The notes: generated by a model from the letters alone, not told the origin. A stretch of DNA of 33,229 nt from an uncultured Geobacteraceae bacterium (GCA_903902345.1 CAIUUR010000389.1:1-33229); one strand, 5' to 3'. Shown: positions 15,830 to 25,630, counted from the first letter of the stretch. Program-made: numbers and translations.

Positions 15830-18800
15830 ATGAAAATGCCCGCCATTGTCAATTTCTATCTCAATTTCTCCGTCAAACTCCGTTTGACCGTCCTCTGTGT
15901 CTGCTACACTCTCGGCGTACTTGCCGTGGAGTTCAGCGGCAGGTTCGGGCAGAACATCCACTATGGCGCCCTTGTTTTTACCGTACTCTTCGGGATTCTC
16001 TTCAGTTGGCTGAATATCTGGTCCATCTGCCAGGCGATCCGGCGGGCCATGGAACACCTTGAGACGATGGCCAGGGGGGATCTTTCCCAGAATATAGAAG
16101 TTTTACGCCACAATGAGATCAGCAGGATGCTTTTCAGCATGAAGACGCTCCAGGAATCGTTTCAGAAGCTCTCCACCGATACGGGAATGCTGATTACGGC
16201 TGCGGTGAACGGAAATCTCTCCACCAGGGCCGACGCAGGGAGACACCACGGAGATTTTGAGAAGATCGTGGCCGGTATTAATGAAATTATGGATACTGTC
16301 ATCGGCCCGTTAAACGTGGCCGCCGATGCTCTCTACAACTTCGGTGACGGCATCGTTCCCAAAGAAATCACCGAAGAGTATCGGGGCGATTACGCGAGGA
16401 TCAAGGCCGGTCTCAGCAGTGTCATCAGCGCCGTCAGTCTGAGGGGGCAGGATCTGGAACTCCTCAATAACGCCGCCCTGCAGGGGAATCTTTCCCTGCG
16501 CGCCGATACGTCCAAATATTCCGGCTACAACAGCAAAGCGCTTACCATCGTCAACGAAATTCTGGATCGACTGACCATTCCACTGGGGGTCGCCGCCACC
16601 TATGTGGACCGGATCTCCAAGGGAGATATCCCGGAGAAGATTACCGAAACCTACAACGGTGACTTCAACACCATCAAGAACAACCTCAATACCTGTATCG
16701 ACGCCATCAACTATCTCATTGCCGACACTGACATGCTGGCCAAAAACGCCGTCCACGGAAAACTGGCGACCCGGGCGGATTTGACCCGGCACCGAGGGGA
16801 CTTTCGCAAGATCGTCTCCGGAATTAACGATACCCTGGACGCCGTCATCGACCCCCTGAACGTGGCCGCCGAGTATGTAAACCGGATCTCCAAGGGAGAT
16901 ATCCCCCCCAAGATCACCGACAGATACCAGGGGGACTTCAACGAGATCAAACTCAATCTCAACAACTGTATCGACAATATCAACGCCCTGGTGGTGGATG
17001 TGGATATGTTGGCCGGTTCCGCCCGGGAGGGAACTCTGGCGAAAAGAGCCGATGTGGCGACTCACCACGGGGATTTCCGAAAGATCGTGGCCGGTTTCAA
17101 TGAGACCCTGGATGCGGTCATCGGTCCCTTGAATGTGGCCGCCACCGCACTGCACAAATTCGGGGAAGGTCTCTCGCCGGAAAGAGTGACCGAGATCTAC
17201 CATGGCGATTATGAAAAGATCAAGATCGGTGTCAACAATGTCATCGAAAATGTGGAAATGCGGGGTTATGACCTGGAATTGCTCAGAAACGCCGCCCTGT
17301 CGGGTAATCTGACCCTGCGGGTGGATGCTTCGAAATACATCGGTTTCAACAGCAGAATGATCGGTACTATCAATGATATTCTGGATAATCTGGTGACACC
17401 GCTGATGATGACCTCCAGTTATATGGCCCGTATCGCCAAGGGAGACATTCCCTCTCGAATCACCGATAGCTATCATGGCGACTTTGATGATATCAAAAAC
17501 AACCTGAATACCTGTGTCGACGCCGTCAACGCCCTCATTGCCGATGCCGGGATGCTGGCCCAGGCTGCACGGGAAGGAAAGCTGAACCTCCGGGCCGATA
17601 CCCGCAGACATCAGGGCGATTTCCGGACCATCATCCAGGGCGTCAACGATACTCTCGACGAAGTTATCGGTCCACTCTCCATGGCGGCGGGTTATGTAGA
17701 CCGGATCAGCAAGGGAGACATTCCGAACAAGATCACCGACCAGTACCATGGTGATTTCAATGTTCTCAAAAACAATCTGAATACCTGTGTGGATGCGGTG
17801 AACAGCCTCATTACCGACGTCTACCTCCAGGCTCAGGCCGCTCTGGAGGGGAGATTGATGATCCGTGCTCATGCCGGTCGGCACCAGGGGGATTTCCGGA
17901 AAATCGTTACCGGTGTCAATACCACCATCGACGCTCTGGTGGGAATCATCGACGCCCTCCCGGCTCCGGTGATGATCGTCGATCGCTCCTTCACCATCAC
18001 CTACATGAACCGGAGCGGCGCACAAGTCGGGGGGAAGAGTCCGGAACAGGTCATCGGCGGTAAGTGTTATGATCATTTCAGGACATCGGATTGCAATACG
18101 GAAAAATGCGCCTGCCGCCGGGCCATGGAGGACGGCCGGATCTCCACCAGCGAGACCGACGCTCAACCCGGGTCGAACGTTCTTGAAATATCCTACACAG
18201 CCAGCCCCCTGCGGGATGGGGAAGGAAAGGTTATCGGCGCCTTCGAGATGGTCACGGACCTGACGACCATCAAACGTCACGCCAGGGCCACCGACAAGAT
18301 CCTGGCATATCAGGCGACCGAAACCGGGAAACTGGCCGACTGTCTGGGAAAACTTGCTCAGGGAGATACCGGTTTCTCGTTACGGGCCGAATCGGGAGAT
18401 CCGGACACCGCCGCCATACGCAACAACTATGAAACCATTTATCATGAGGTTACCAACCTGACCGGTGCGTTGCAAAACATCTCTGCCATTGCCGTTGAGA
18501 TTGCCGGCGGCAACCTTATGGTGGAGCTCAAGGAGCGCTCCCCGGACGACGAACTGACGAAATCCCTCATCGCCATGGTCGGACAACTCATCAGTGTCGT
18601 GAGCGAGGTAAAATCAGCAGCCGACAACGTAGCCGCCGGTTCCCAGGAGATGAGTTCCGGGGCGGAGAACCTTTCCCAGGGGGCTTCGGCCCAGGCCGGC
18701 GCCGCCGAGGAGGCTTCCTCCTCCATGGAGGAGATGACCGCCAACATCAGGCATAGCGCCGACAACGCCCAGCAGACCGAGAAGATTGCCGTCAAGTCCG

Positions 18801-19492
18801 CCGATGACGCCAAGGCCGGGGGGGCGGCCGTGGCCGAGACCGTCGCCGCCATGCGGGAGATTGCCGGGAAGATCACCGTCGTGGAAGAGATCTCCCGGCA
18901 GACCAACATGCTGGCCTTAAACGCCGCCATCGAGGCGGCCCGGGCCGGAGAGCATGGCAAGGGTTTCGCCGTGGTCGCCTCCGAAGTACGCAAGCTGGCG
19001 GAACGGAGCCAGCAGGCGGCCCAGGAGATATCCCAGCTTTCCGCCTCCAGTGTGGAGGTGGCGGAACGGGCCGGGGCGATGCTGACCCGGATGCTTCCGG
19101 ACATTCAGAAAACTTCCGACCTGGTGCAGGAGATTCACGCCGCCAGCAGGGAGCAGGATTCCGGGGCAGGGCAGATCAACAAGGCGATTCAGCAGTTGGA
19201 CCAGGTGATCCAGCAGAACGCCTCCGCCGCCGAGGAGATGGCCTCCACCGCCGAGCAGCTCTCCTCCCAGGCCGAGCAACTCCAGGGCGCCGTGGCCTTC
19301 TTCAAAATAGACAGTGTCACCGCCAAACCCGCACCTCCGGCCAGAGTCCGTCCAACCCGAATCAGTGCCAAGGCGCCTCCCCAAAAAGCTCCTACCTACG
19401 GTGTAGCCAAGAGAACGTCCAGCACTGTGGGGGGGCATGACCTGCATATGGCGTTGCCCGATGACCTGGATAACCACTTCGAGAAGTTCTGA
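15830..19492 (+). CDS. Methyl-accepting chemotaxis protein with poly-HAMP array, Cys-rich PAS and C-terminal pentapeptide
   Basis: 1220 residues. Two membrane helices (about 17-36 and 45-67) are joined by only about 10 residues, so there is no periplasmic sensor. A canonical HAMP follows (68-115). Then come six tandem units of exactly 91 residues (117-662) and half a seventh (663-705), each unit looking like two HAMP-type modules. A PAS domain (about 706-815) carries Cys746, Cys755, Cys760 and Cys762. A further HAMP-like stretch (825-925) leads to the MCP signalling domain, with hairpin tip [23 protein letters not shown] (split by position 1030). A Pro/Ala-rich linker ends in HFEKF (1216-1220), fitting the CheR/CheB-binding pentapeptide pattern. 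The ATG at 15830 follows CAGGAG; an upstream in-frame GTG lacks such a site. The signal is probably cytoplasmic, perhaps redox. Confidence 0.95.
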   Translation: MKMPAIVNFYLNFSVKLRLTVLCVCYTLGVLAVEFSGRFGQNIHYGALVFTVLFGILFSWLNIWSICQAIRRAMEHLETMARGDLSQNIEVLRHNEISRMLFSMKTLQESFQKLSTDTGMLITAAVNGNLSTRADAGRHHGDFEKIVAGINEIMDTVIGPLNVAADALYNFGDGIVPKEITEEYRGDYARIKAGLSSVISAVSLRGQDLELLNNAALQGNLSLRADTSKYSGYNSKALTIVNEILDRLTIPLGVAATYVDRISKGDIPEKITETYNGDFNTIKNNLNTCIDAINYLIADTDMLAKNAVHGKLATRADLTRHRGDFRKIVSGINDTLDAVIDPLNVAAEYVNRISKGDIPPKITDRYQGDFNEIKLNLNNCIDNINALVVDVDMLAGSAREGTLAKRADVATHHGDFRKIVAGFNETLDAVIGPLNVAATALHKFGEGLSPERVTEIYHGDYEKIKIGVNNVIENVEMRGYDLELLRNAALSGNLTLRVDASKYIGFNSRMIGTINDILDNLVTPLMMTSSYMARIAKGDIPSRITDSYHGDFDDIKNNLNTCVDAVNALIADAGMLAQAAREGKLNLRADTRRHQGDFRTIIQGVNDTLDEVIGPLSMAAGYVDRISKGDIPNKITDQYHGDFNVLKNNLNTCVDAVNSLITDVYLQAQAALEGRLMIRAHAGRHQGDFRKIVTGVNTTIDALVGIIDALPAPVMIVDRSFTITYMNRSGAQVGGKSPEQVIGGKCYDHFRTSDCNTEKCACRRAMEDGRISTSETDAQPGSNVLEISYTASPLRDGEGKVIGAFEMVTDLTTIKRHARATDKILAYQATETGKLADCLGKLAQGDTGFSLRAESGDPDTAAIRNNYETIYHEVTNLTGALQNISAIAVEIAGGNLMVELKERSPDDELTKSLIAMVGQLISVVSEVKSAADNVAAGSQEMSSGAENLSQGASAQAGAAEEASSSMEEMTANIRHSADNAQQTEKIAVKSADDAKAGGAAVAETVAAMREIAGKITVVEEISRQTNMLALNAAIEAARAGEHGKGFAVVASEVRKLAERSQQAAQEISQLSASSVEVAERAGAMLTRMLPDIQKTSDLVQEIHAASREQDSGAGQINKAIQQLDQVIQQNASAAEEMASTAEQLSSQAEQLQGAVAFFKIDSVTAKPAPPARVRPTRISAKAPPQKAPTYGVAKRTSSTVGGHDLHMALPDDLDNHFEKF
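16178..17953 (+). repeat. Coding tandem array of 273-bp units (91-residue poly-HAMP) with an 819-bp superrepeat
   Basis: Units start at 16178, 16451, 16724, 16997, 17270 and 17543, with a partial seventh at 17816. Every unit is 273 bp with no indel. Units 1 and 4 share the F-G-x-G and GDY variant, units 2 and 5 share DLELL-NAAL-GNL, and units 3 and 6 share the RISKGDIP type. The array is therefore two copies of a three-unit block (819 bp). Confidence 0.88.
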
Positions 19493-19634
19493 TCTCCGGG
19501 ATGTAGAGCTATTCTGTGTACTTTGTTCTCCGTTTGGTGTAGATTCTGAAAAGTTTGCCCATGGCCCCATGGCAGCGATGTGGCGCCCGGACAACCGTTA
19601 CTGCCATACTTTTCGGTATCACAAAGGAGATAGC

Positions 19635-20939
19635 ATGACGGATGAATCGCTCCACGTACTCTTCGTGGATGACGAAATCAATATTCTGAAGACCATGACC
19701 CGGCTCTTTCGGGAAGAGCCCTTCAAGGTTCTGACTGCGAGTTCGGGGGTGGAAGGTCTGGAGATCCTCCGTGCCAGTTCCAATGTGGGATTGATCGTCA
19801 GCGATCAGCGCATGCCGGGAATGACCGGCACGGCTTTTCTCCAGGCGGCCTCCGAGATCTTTCCTGATACCCCCCGGATGATCCTCACCGGATACTCGGA
19901 TGTGAATGCTGCCATTGACGCCATCAATCAGGGGGGCGCCTCGCGCTTTCTCATGAAGCCGTGGAATGAGAATGAACTGCGCCTTGCGGTGCGTGACGGG
20001 CTGCAACGGTACCAGCTTATCCAGGAGAACAAACGTCTCAATGAGGTCATCCGCTTGCAAAAAGAAGAGATGGCAGAATGGAACGTCAATCTCAAGGCCC
20101 GGGTGCTCCAGCAGACGACGACGATCAGGAAACAGCTGGAAGAGACACGCCAGCAGAGTGACCGGAGCCAGAAAAAAAGCGACGCCATGGTTCTCCTGCT
20201 GGCCGATCTGCTGGATCGGGGGCACCACCAGATCAGCAAACACTCCCGCAATGTGGCCGCCCTGGCGGGATCCATCGCCGCTACCCTGCACCTCCCGCTG
20301 TATCAGGCCGAGGAAATCAGGAATGCGGCGCTACTTCATGATATTGGCCTCATCGGCATGTCCGAACGGGTGCTCACCAAAAGCAGGGAACTTCTCAGTG
20401 GCGATGATCTCCTGGAGTATCGAACTCATCCGGTGAAAGGACAGGAGACCATCGACACCATCGAAGAGCTGCAGGGGATCGGGAGGCTCATCCGTCATCA
20501 TCACGAAGAGTTTGCGGGGGGCGGTTTTCCCGGAGGGCTTTCCGGAGAAGGGATCTCGTTGGGGGGGCGGATTCTCTTCCTGGCAAATTACATCGACAAC
20601 CAGTACACCCTGCTCACCGGGAAAGATGCCAAATATCAGATAACCAGAAAGGTGGCGGCGGGGATGGGGAGACTATTTGATCCGGCCCTGGCGCAGGCTG
20701 CCAATCAGGCGGTGATGGAGGTCCTGGCGGATCCTCCCACCGCTCAGCAGAGTCACACCGAACAGGAACTGCCCCTCCGTAATCTGGAAGTGGGGATGAT
20801 CTTGACGCGGGATATCTACAGTAACCCGGGGTTATTGGTCCTGGAGCGGGGAACCCGCCTCACCCCCCAGTCGCTGGAGGCGATCCGCCTGCATCAATTG
20901 AGCATTCCGCTGAATACTAAGGCGTATATCCGGAAATAG
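19635..20939 (+). CDS. Response regulator with degenerate HD-GYP-like domain, paralogue of the 6086-7456 product
   Basis: 434 residues. The receiver (5-125) has Asp12/Asp13, acceptor Asp57 in SDQRMPG and Lys108 in MKPW. A coiled coil (about 130-185; NVNLKARVLQQTTTIRKQ is nearly shared with the paralogue) leads to an HD domain: LLHDIGLIG (His235/Asp236), EYRTHP and HHHEEFAGGGFP (288-299). The usual Lys after the HD pair is Leu, the Asp of DGxGYP is Ala, and GYP is GFP. The main His/Asp metal ligands remain, so hydrolysis of c-di-GMP is possible but uncertain. The ATG follows AAAGGAGATAGC. It lies 142 nt after the chemoreceptor and may read out its state or that of an unlinked kinase. Its stop is 4 nt from the convergent livF stop. 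Confidence 0.9.
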   Translation: MTDESLHVLFVDDEINILKTMTRLFREEPFKVLTASSGVEGLEILRASSNVGLIVSDQRMPGMTGTAFLQAASEIFPDTPRMILTGYSDVNAAIDAINQGGASRFLMKPWNENELRLAVRDGLQRYQLIQENKRLNEVIRLQKEEMAEWNVNLKARVLQQTTTIRKQLEETRQQSDRSQKKSDAMVLLLADLLDRGHHQISKHSRNVAALAGSIAATLHLPLYQAEEIRNAALLHDIGLIGMSERVLTKSRELLSGDDLLEYRTHPVKGQETIDTIEELQGIGRLIRHHHEEFAGGGFPGGLSGEGISLGGRILFLANYIDNQYTLLTGKDAKYQITRKVAAGMGRLFDPALAQAANQAVMEVLADPPTAQQSHTEQELPLRNLEVGMILTRDIYSNPGLLVLERGTRLTPQSLEAIRLHQLSIPLNTKAYIRK

Positions 20940-20943
20940 GTTG

Positions 20944-21648
20944 TTATTCTCCCAGATAAGCTCTCCGGACATCCGGATTTTTGGCCAGCTCCCCTGCACC
21001 TCCCGAAAGGACAACTTCTCCTGTTTCCAGCACATAGGCTCGATGGGCGATGGAAAGGGCCATGTTGGCGTTCTGCTCCACCAGCAACACCGTGGCGCCG
21101 CCGGCATTGATCTCCTGAATGAGGGAGAAGATCTGCTCCACCAGCATGGGGGCCAGACCCATGGACGGTTCGTCCAAGAGCAGGAGTTTTGGCCGCGACA
21201 TGAGGGCCCTCCCCATGGCCAGCATCTGCTGCTCCCCCCCGGAGAGAGTCTTGGCCAGCTGCCCGCTTCGCTCGCGCAGGCGGGGGAAACGGTTGAAAAC
21301 CTCAGCGATCTCCTCCTTCACCCCCTTGGCGTCACTCCGGATGTACCCCCCCATCTCCAGATTCTCCAGGACGGACATATTGGCGAAGAGTCGCCGACCT
21401 TCCGGAACCTGGGAAATGCCTTTCCTGACGATGAGGTGGGGAGGGGCGCCGCTAATCTCTTCCCCCAGAAAGCTGATCCTACCGGAGGCCGTGGGGACGA
21501 TTCCCGAGATGGCGTTGAGGATGGTGCTCTTCCCCGCCCCGTTGGCCCCGATGAGCGCCACGATCTCCCCCTGTTCTACCCGGCAGGAGATATCTTTTAA
21601 CGCCTTGATGACATGGTAGTTAACGTACAGATTCTCCAGAACGAGCAT
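20944..21648 (-). CDS. livF: Branched-chain amino acid ABC transporter ATP-binding protein LivF
   Basis: 234 residues, typical for LivF. Walker A GANGAGKST, Q-loop region GISQVPEGRRLF, signature LSGGEQQML, Walker B LLLLDEPSMGLAP and the H-loop region VLLVEQNANMAL are all present. With LivG it forms the ATPase dimer that powers uptake. The ATG at 21648 is chosen because GAGG (21660-21657) is 8 nt upstream and homology begins at once (MLVLENLYVNY); a TTG at 21669 is less likely. Last gene of the liv operon. Confidence 0.96.
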   Translation of the reverse strand: MLVLENLYVNYHVIKALKDISCRVEQGEIVALIGANGAGKSTILNAISGIVPTASGRISFLGEEISGAPPHLIVRKGISQVPEGRRLFANMSVLENLEMGGYIRSDAKGVKEEIAEVFNRFPRLRERSGQLAKTLSGGEQQMLAMGRALMSRPKLLLLDEPSMGLAPMLVEQIFSLIQEINAGGATVLLVEQNANMALSIAHRAYVLETGEVVLSGGAGELAKNPDVRRAYLGE

Positions 21649-21677
21649 GGGGGAGACCTCAATCTTCAAACGGCTGT

Positions 21678-22442
21678 TTACGTGGATTTCCCCAGATATG
21701 CCTCTATTACCTTGGGGTTGTTCCTGACTTCATGGGGTATCCCCTCGGCGATCTTCTCGCCGTAGTCCAGCACGGCGATCCGGTCGGAGATCCCCATGAC
21801 GAACTTCATATCATGCTCCACCAGAAGTACGGTAATGCCGGTGGTGCGAATCCGCTGAACTATTTCCATGAGTGCCCCCTTTTCCTGGGGGTTCATCCCC
21901 GCAGCCGGTTCATCCAGCAGGAGGAGCTGGGGTTTCAGCGCCAGGGCCCGGGCGATCTCCAGGCGGCGCTGTTCTCCGTAGGGGAGATTTCCCGCCGGTT
22001 CGAAGGCCCGATAGGCCAGGTCCACGGTCTGGAGAGAGCTGGTGGCCAGTTCCAGTAATCTCCCCTCTTCCCGCCGTACCCAGGGGGTTAACTTCAACAG
22101 GGAGCCGGTCACTCCCCATTTCCCCTGCGTATGGGCGCCGATAAGGACGTTGTCTAGAACGGAAAGGTCGGAAAAAAGCCTGATGTTCTGGAAAGTTCGG
22201 CCTATTCCTCCTGCAGCGATGCGATGGGTCGGCATTCCGTGAATGGGGCGCCCCAGGAATGAAATCGACCCTGAGGTCGGACGGTAGATACCGGTGATCA
22301 GGTTGAAGATCGTGCTCTTGCCGGCGCCGTTGGGGCCGATCAAGGCGTGAATGCTCCCCTTTGCCACATTCATGGTTACGTTGTTTACCGCTGTGAGACC
22401 GCCGAAGCTGATGGTTACCCCTTCCAGATTCAGTATCGTCAT
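21678..22442 (-). CDS. livG: Branched-chain amino acid ABC transporter ATP-binding protein LivG
   Basis: 254 residues. Walker A is GPNGAGKST, the Q-loop region is GIGRTFQNIRLF (typical of LivG), the signature is LPYGEQRRLEIARAL, Walker B is LLLLDEPAAGMNPQE, and the H-loop region is VLLVEHDMKFVM. The ATG at 22442 overlaps the livM TGA by 4 nt and follows GGTGGAGAC; the open frame upstream of it lies within livM and shows no homology. Pairs with LivF at the cytoplasmic face of LivHM. Confidence 0.96.
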   Translation of the reverse strand: MTILNLEGVTISFGGLTAVNNVTMNVAKGSIHALIGPNGAGKSTIFNLITGIYRPTSGSISFLGRPIHGMPTHRIAAGGIGRTFQNIRLFSDLSVLDNVLIGAHTQGKWGVTGSLLKLTPWVRREEGRLLELATSSLQTVDLAYRAFEPAGNLPYGEQRRLEIARALALKPQLLLLDEPAAGMNPQEKGALMEIVQRIRTTGITVLLVEHDMKFVMGISDRIAVLDYGEKIAEGIPHEVRNNPKVIEAYLGKST

Positions 22443-23365
22443 GGCTGTCTCCACCGTTCCTGGAGCTTTTTCATGCCGGGTTTGCGACCCAACAGCTTGA
22501 GGAAAATTTCCATGAAGTTGATCCCCCCCATGAGCCCATTGGGACGAAATATCATCATGAAGACCAGCAACCCCCCATAGACCAGCATCCGGTAGGTGGC
22601 CATGAACCGGAGAAACTCCGGCGCCGCCGAAAGGAGCGCCGAGCCGATGATGCACCCCGGAATACTCCCCAATCCCCCCAGGACGATCATGCTGAGGATA
22701 TCCACGGATTTGAGAAAACCGAAATCCGAGGGGTTGATAAAGCTGATGAAATGGGCGTAGAGTCCTCCACCGACTCCCGCCAGAAAGGTGCCGATGGCGA
22801 AGGATTGGACCTTGTAGCGGGCCACGTCGATCCCCATGGCTTCGGCGGCGATTTCGTCGCAGCGAATCGCCTTGAGCGCCCGTCCGAAACGCGAGTTCTG
22901 GATGAAGGAGACGAGGGTAATGGCGAGAAACACCACCAGCCAGACGGTTATGGGGAGGGGGGTGGCCGAAATGGGGGGGGGAACCGAAAGGCCGAAGGCC
23001 TTGTTGGTGATCTCCAGGTTGAGGAATATAACTTTGACGATCTCGGCAAACCCCAGGGTACAGATCGCCAGGTAGTCCCCGGTGAGGCGAAGTATGGGAT
23101 AGCCGATGAGGACACCCACCGCCGCGGTGAGCGCGCCGGTGACCAGCAGATTGACGGAGAAGGGGGTCTGGAGCTTGATGGTGAGGAGAGCGCTGGTAAA
23201 GGCGCCTATGCTCATGAACGCAGCGTGTCCCAGGGAGAGTTGCCCGGTGAGGCCGGTGATAACGTTTAGCCCCAGTGCCAGGACGATGGCGATACCAATG
23301 ATGACGACGATCTGGAGCAGATAAGGGTCGATCTGCCCCACCATGGATTGCACTGCTTCACCCAT
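22439..23365 (-). CDS. livM: Branched-chain amino acid ABC transporter permease LivM
   Basis: 308 residues, strongly hydrophobic with about 8-10 predicted membrane helices. Family features include LALGLNVITGLTGQLSLGHAAFM near residues 30-52, LTGDYLAICTLGFAEIVKV, a cytoplasmic coupling loop (NSRFGRALKAIRCDEIAAEAMGID, split at 20 in the family alignment) and GGLGSIPGCIIGSALL. It forms the permease heterodimer with LivH. The ATG follows GAAGGAAGATAG. A possible alternative substrate is another small amide or amino acid, since Liv-type importers vary. Confidence 0.95.
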   Translation of the reverse strand: MGEAVQSMVGQIDPYLLQIVVIIGIAIVLALGLNVITGLTGQLSLGHAAFMSIGAFTSALLTIKLQTPFSVNLLVTGALTAAVGVLIGYPILRLTGDYLAICTLGFAEIVKVIFLNLEITNKAFGLSVPPPISATPLPITVWLVVFLAITLVSFIQNSRFGRALKAIRCDEIAAEAMGIDVARYKVQSFAIGTFLAGVGGGLYAHFISFINPSDFGFLKSVDILSMIVLGGLGSIPGCIIGSALLSAAPEFLRFMATYRMLVYGGLLVFMMIFRPNGLMGGINFMEIFLKLLGRKPGMKKLQERWRQP

Positions 23366-23377
23366 AACTATCTTCCT

Positions 23378-24253
23378 TCAGACTTTCTTCTGAATCTTCT
23401 TTCCCAGAAGCCCGGTGGGCTTCACCATAAGTACGAAGACCAGGATGGTAAAGGCGATGGCGTCGCGATAGGATGAGTAACCGGCGGCGACGCCGAAGAC
23501 TTCGGTAATTCCCAGGAGGAGTCCCCCCAGCATGGCGCCGGGTATGGAGCCGATTCCTCCGAGAACAGCGGCGGCAAAGGCTTTTAACCCTGCCATGAGC
23601 CCCATGTTGAAGGAAACCGCGTTGAAGAGGAGACCCACCAGTACCCCGCCGGCGGCGGCCAGGGCCGACCCCAGGGCAAAGGTGAAGGAGATGATCATGT
23701 TGACATTGATCCCCATGAGCGCAGCGGTGTTGTAATCTTCGGCGGTGGCCCGCATTGCCTTGCCGATCTTTGTCCTCTTGACGATGAACTCCAGGGCTAT
23801 CATGAGGGCTGCAGAGACGCCGATGATGAGGAGTTGCAGGGTGGAGATATCGGCAGTTCCCACCCGGATCTGGTGGACCGGAAAGGCGCTTTCCGGAAAC
23901 CCCTTGGCGTCGGCGCCGAAAATCATCTGCGCCAGGGAGGAGAGGAAGATGGAGACGCCGATGGCCGAGATCAGTGCCGACAGTCGTGACGATTTACGCA
24001 GTGGTCGGTAGGCCACCCGTTCGATGACTATTCCCAACAGCATACAGCTGATCATGGCGATCAGTATGGCCAGAAAGATGTTGAGCTTGAAGGTGCTTAC
24101 CATGAGGAGCCCCACGAAGGCGCCGACCATGAAAATTTCGCCATGGGCGAAGTTGATCAGGGTAATGATCCCGTAGACCATGGTGTATCCCAGGGCAATG
24201 AGGGCGTAGGTTGAGCCTAGGGCAAGGCCGTTGATGAGCTGTTGCAGGAACAT
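23378..24253 (-). CDS. livH: Branched-chain amino acid ABC transporter permease LivH
   Basis: 291 residues, the usual LivH length. The N-terminus FLQQLINGLALGSTYALIAL and GYTMVYGIITLINFAHGEIF are hallmarks of LivH. The coupling loop contains TKIGKAMRATAEDYNTAALM, and AAVLGGIGSIPGAMLGGLLL follows. Integral inner-membrane protein. It starts 8 nt after the livK stop and ends 12 nt before livM, so it is co-transcribed. Confidence 0.95.
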   Translation of the reverse strand: MFLQQLINGLALGSTYALIALGYTMVYGIITLINFAHGEIFMVGAFVGLLMVSTFKLNIFLAILIAMISCMLLGIVIERVAYRPLRKSSRLSALISAIGVSIFLSSLAQMIFGADAKGFPESAFPVHQIRVGTADISTLQLLIIGVSAALMIALEFIVKRTKIGKAMRATAEDYNTAALMGINVNMIISFTFALGSALAAAGGVLVGLLFNAVSFNMGLMAGLKAFAAAVLGGIGSIPGAMLGGLLLGITEVFGVAAGYSSYRDAIAFTILVFVLMVKPTGLLGKKIQKKV

Positions 24254-24261
24254 GGACGCCT

Positions 24262-25446
24262 CTATCGCTGGTCGATCTTGACCGGAACCTTGGCCTTCAG
24301 GGTAAACTTCCCTCCCTTGACCTCCAGGAGCGCCAGGGGTGATTTGATAGGTTCACGGTTTTGCTGCATGCTGATGGTGCCGGAAACTCCTTCGAATTTG
24401 TTGATCCTGGCCAGTGATTCCTTGAAGAGTTTCGGATCGGGGCTGTTGGCGCTCTTTATGGCTGAAGCCAGCAGGAGAATTGCATCGTATCCCTGCGCCG
24501 CGTAGAGACCGGGTTCGGAGCCGTAGCGGCTTTTGAACCCCTCAACGAATTTGGCCGCCACCGGAGTCGCCTGCTCCGGTGAGAAACCGAGGGCGAGCAT
24601 ACTCCCCTCCACTGCGCTCCCGCCCAGTTCCATGAGTTTGGGTGAAAAAAGGCCGTCACCGCCGAACATATTGACTGTGAGCCCCTGTTTGCGGGCTTCC
24701 TTCATGAACAGGGCGCCTTCGGTATAGTAGCCGGAGAAGAAGATTACGTCAGGCTTTGTGGCCTTGATGTTGGTGACCTGGGCGCTGAAATCCTTGTCCC
24801 CATCCTTGATTTTTTCGTCGGCGATGATCCGGATTCCATTCACCTTGGCCGCGGCAAGAAAGGTCTGAGAAAGGCCGACACTGTAATCGTTGTTGTCGGA
24901 GGTGACGACCGCGACGTTCCTGTATCCCCTCTCCTTGGCGAAAAAATTGATGCAGGCGGGAATTGCGATGCTGTCCAGGAGGGTGTCACGGAAGATGAAG
25001 TCACCGTTTTCCACTACCCCTGGTCCGGTGGCGCCGGCGGAGAGGAGCACCACCCGTGCTTTCTGGGCGATGGGGGCGGCAACCTTGGTGATACCGGTGG
25101 TTGGATCCCCCACAATGGCGATGACATTGTCGCGGCTGATCATCTTCTGGGTTACCGAGGCTCCTTCCTGCTTGTCACCCCGGTTGTCAGTCTCGACAAT
25201 CTCGATTTTTTTGCCGAGTACGCCGCCGGCGGCGTTGAGTTCATCGGCTGCCATCTTCATCCCCTCCAGGGTTGGCTTGCCGAACATGGCCACATCACCG
25301 GTGAGCGCACCGAGAAAACCGATTTTTATGGCGCCAGCCTGACCCTTGGAGGGTGCACCCGGCGCGGTCTCATCCACTTTCTTGCAGGAAATCGTCATGG
25401 CAAGCATGGCGGCCAGCAGCAGCGCTGTCGTTTTCTTGAAATACAT
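24262..25446 (-). CDS. livK: Branched-chain amino acid-type substrate-binding protein LivK
   Basis: 394 residues. The signal peptide MYFKKTTALLLAAMLAMTIS is followed by Cys, suggesting a lipoprotein, though the residue at -3 is Thr rather than the usual Leu/Val. The mature part is a periplasmic-binding fold type I (IKIGFLGALTGDVAMFG, DNRGDKQEGASVTQKMI, IVGDPTTGI). The ATG at 25446 stands behind GGAGGAGGATACGG, and the hydrophobic signal begins right after it; the longer frame upstream lacks support. First gene of the liv operon, so it is expected to be made in excess. Binds leucine/isoleucine/valine or a related compound; the exact ligand cannot be read from sequence. Confidence 0.93.
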   Translation of the reverse strand: MYFKKTTALLLAAMLAMTISCKKVDETAPGAPSKGQAGAIKIGFLGALTGDVAMFGKPTLEGMKMAADELNAAGGVLGKKIEIVETDNRGDKQEGASVTQKMISRDNVIAIVGDPTTGITKVAAPIAQKARVVLLSAGATGPGVVENGDFIFRDTLLDSIAIPACINFFAKERGYRNVAVVTSDNNDYSVGLSQTFLAAAKVNGIRIIADEKIKDGDKDFSAQVTNIKATKPDVIFFSGYYTEGALFMKEARKQGLTVNMFGGDGLFSPKLMELGGSAVEGSMLALGFSPEQATPVAAKFVEGFKSRYGSEPGLYAAQGYDAILLLASAIKSANSPDPKLFKESLARINKFEGVSGTISMQQNREPIKSPLALLEVKGGKFTLKAKVPVKIDQR

Positions 25447-25557
25447 CCGTATCCTCCTCCGTTTCGTTTGTACACTGTGGCAACGTATGATTTCTCCAGC
25501 CGATTTATACCCCATCTTCGCTCTTTGCGCCACGGTTTTTACCCGCCTTGATTTTAA

Positions 25558-25586
25558 TTGACTTTATTCGTGCAGGCGAGTATTGA
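25558..25586 (+). promoter_or_regulatory. Possible promoter of the 25631 chemoreceptor gene
   Basis: TTGACT (25558-25563) and TATTGA (25581-25586) are separated by 17 nt, 44 nt before the ATG. The divergent livK promoter must lie in the same 184-nt gap; TATAAA at 25509-25504 (minus strand) is a possible -10 for it, but no convincing -35 was seen. Confidence 0.35.
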
Positions 25587-25630
25587 AGCAGAGCAATTTT
25601 GCGACGTTTTTACTGATTGAGGGGGGTACC

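Noticed and set aside
16178-17953. CRISPR-like or satellite repeat
   Set aside because: The 273-bp periodicity is entirely coding and in frame, with no short identical repeat and unique-spacer pattern.
16310-18280. Long minus-strand open frame (about 656 codons) opposite the poly-HAMP array
   Set aside because: It is produced by the codon pattern of the repeated receptor gene on the other strand; it shows no family signature and no ribosome-binding site.
20930-20960. Terminator between the convergent HD regulator and livF
   Set aside because: The stops are only 4 nt apart, and no hairpin with a T-run is visible on either strand.
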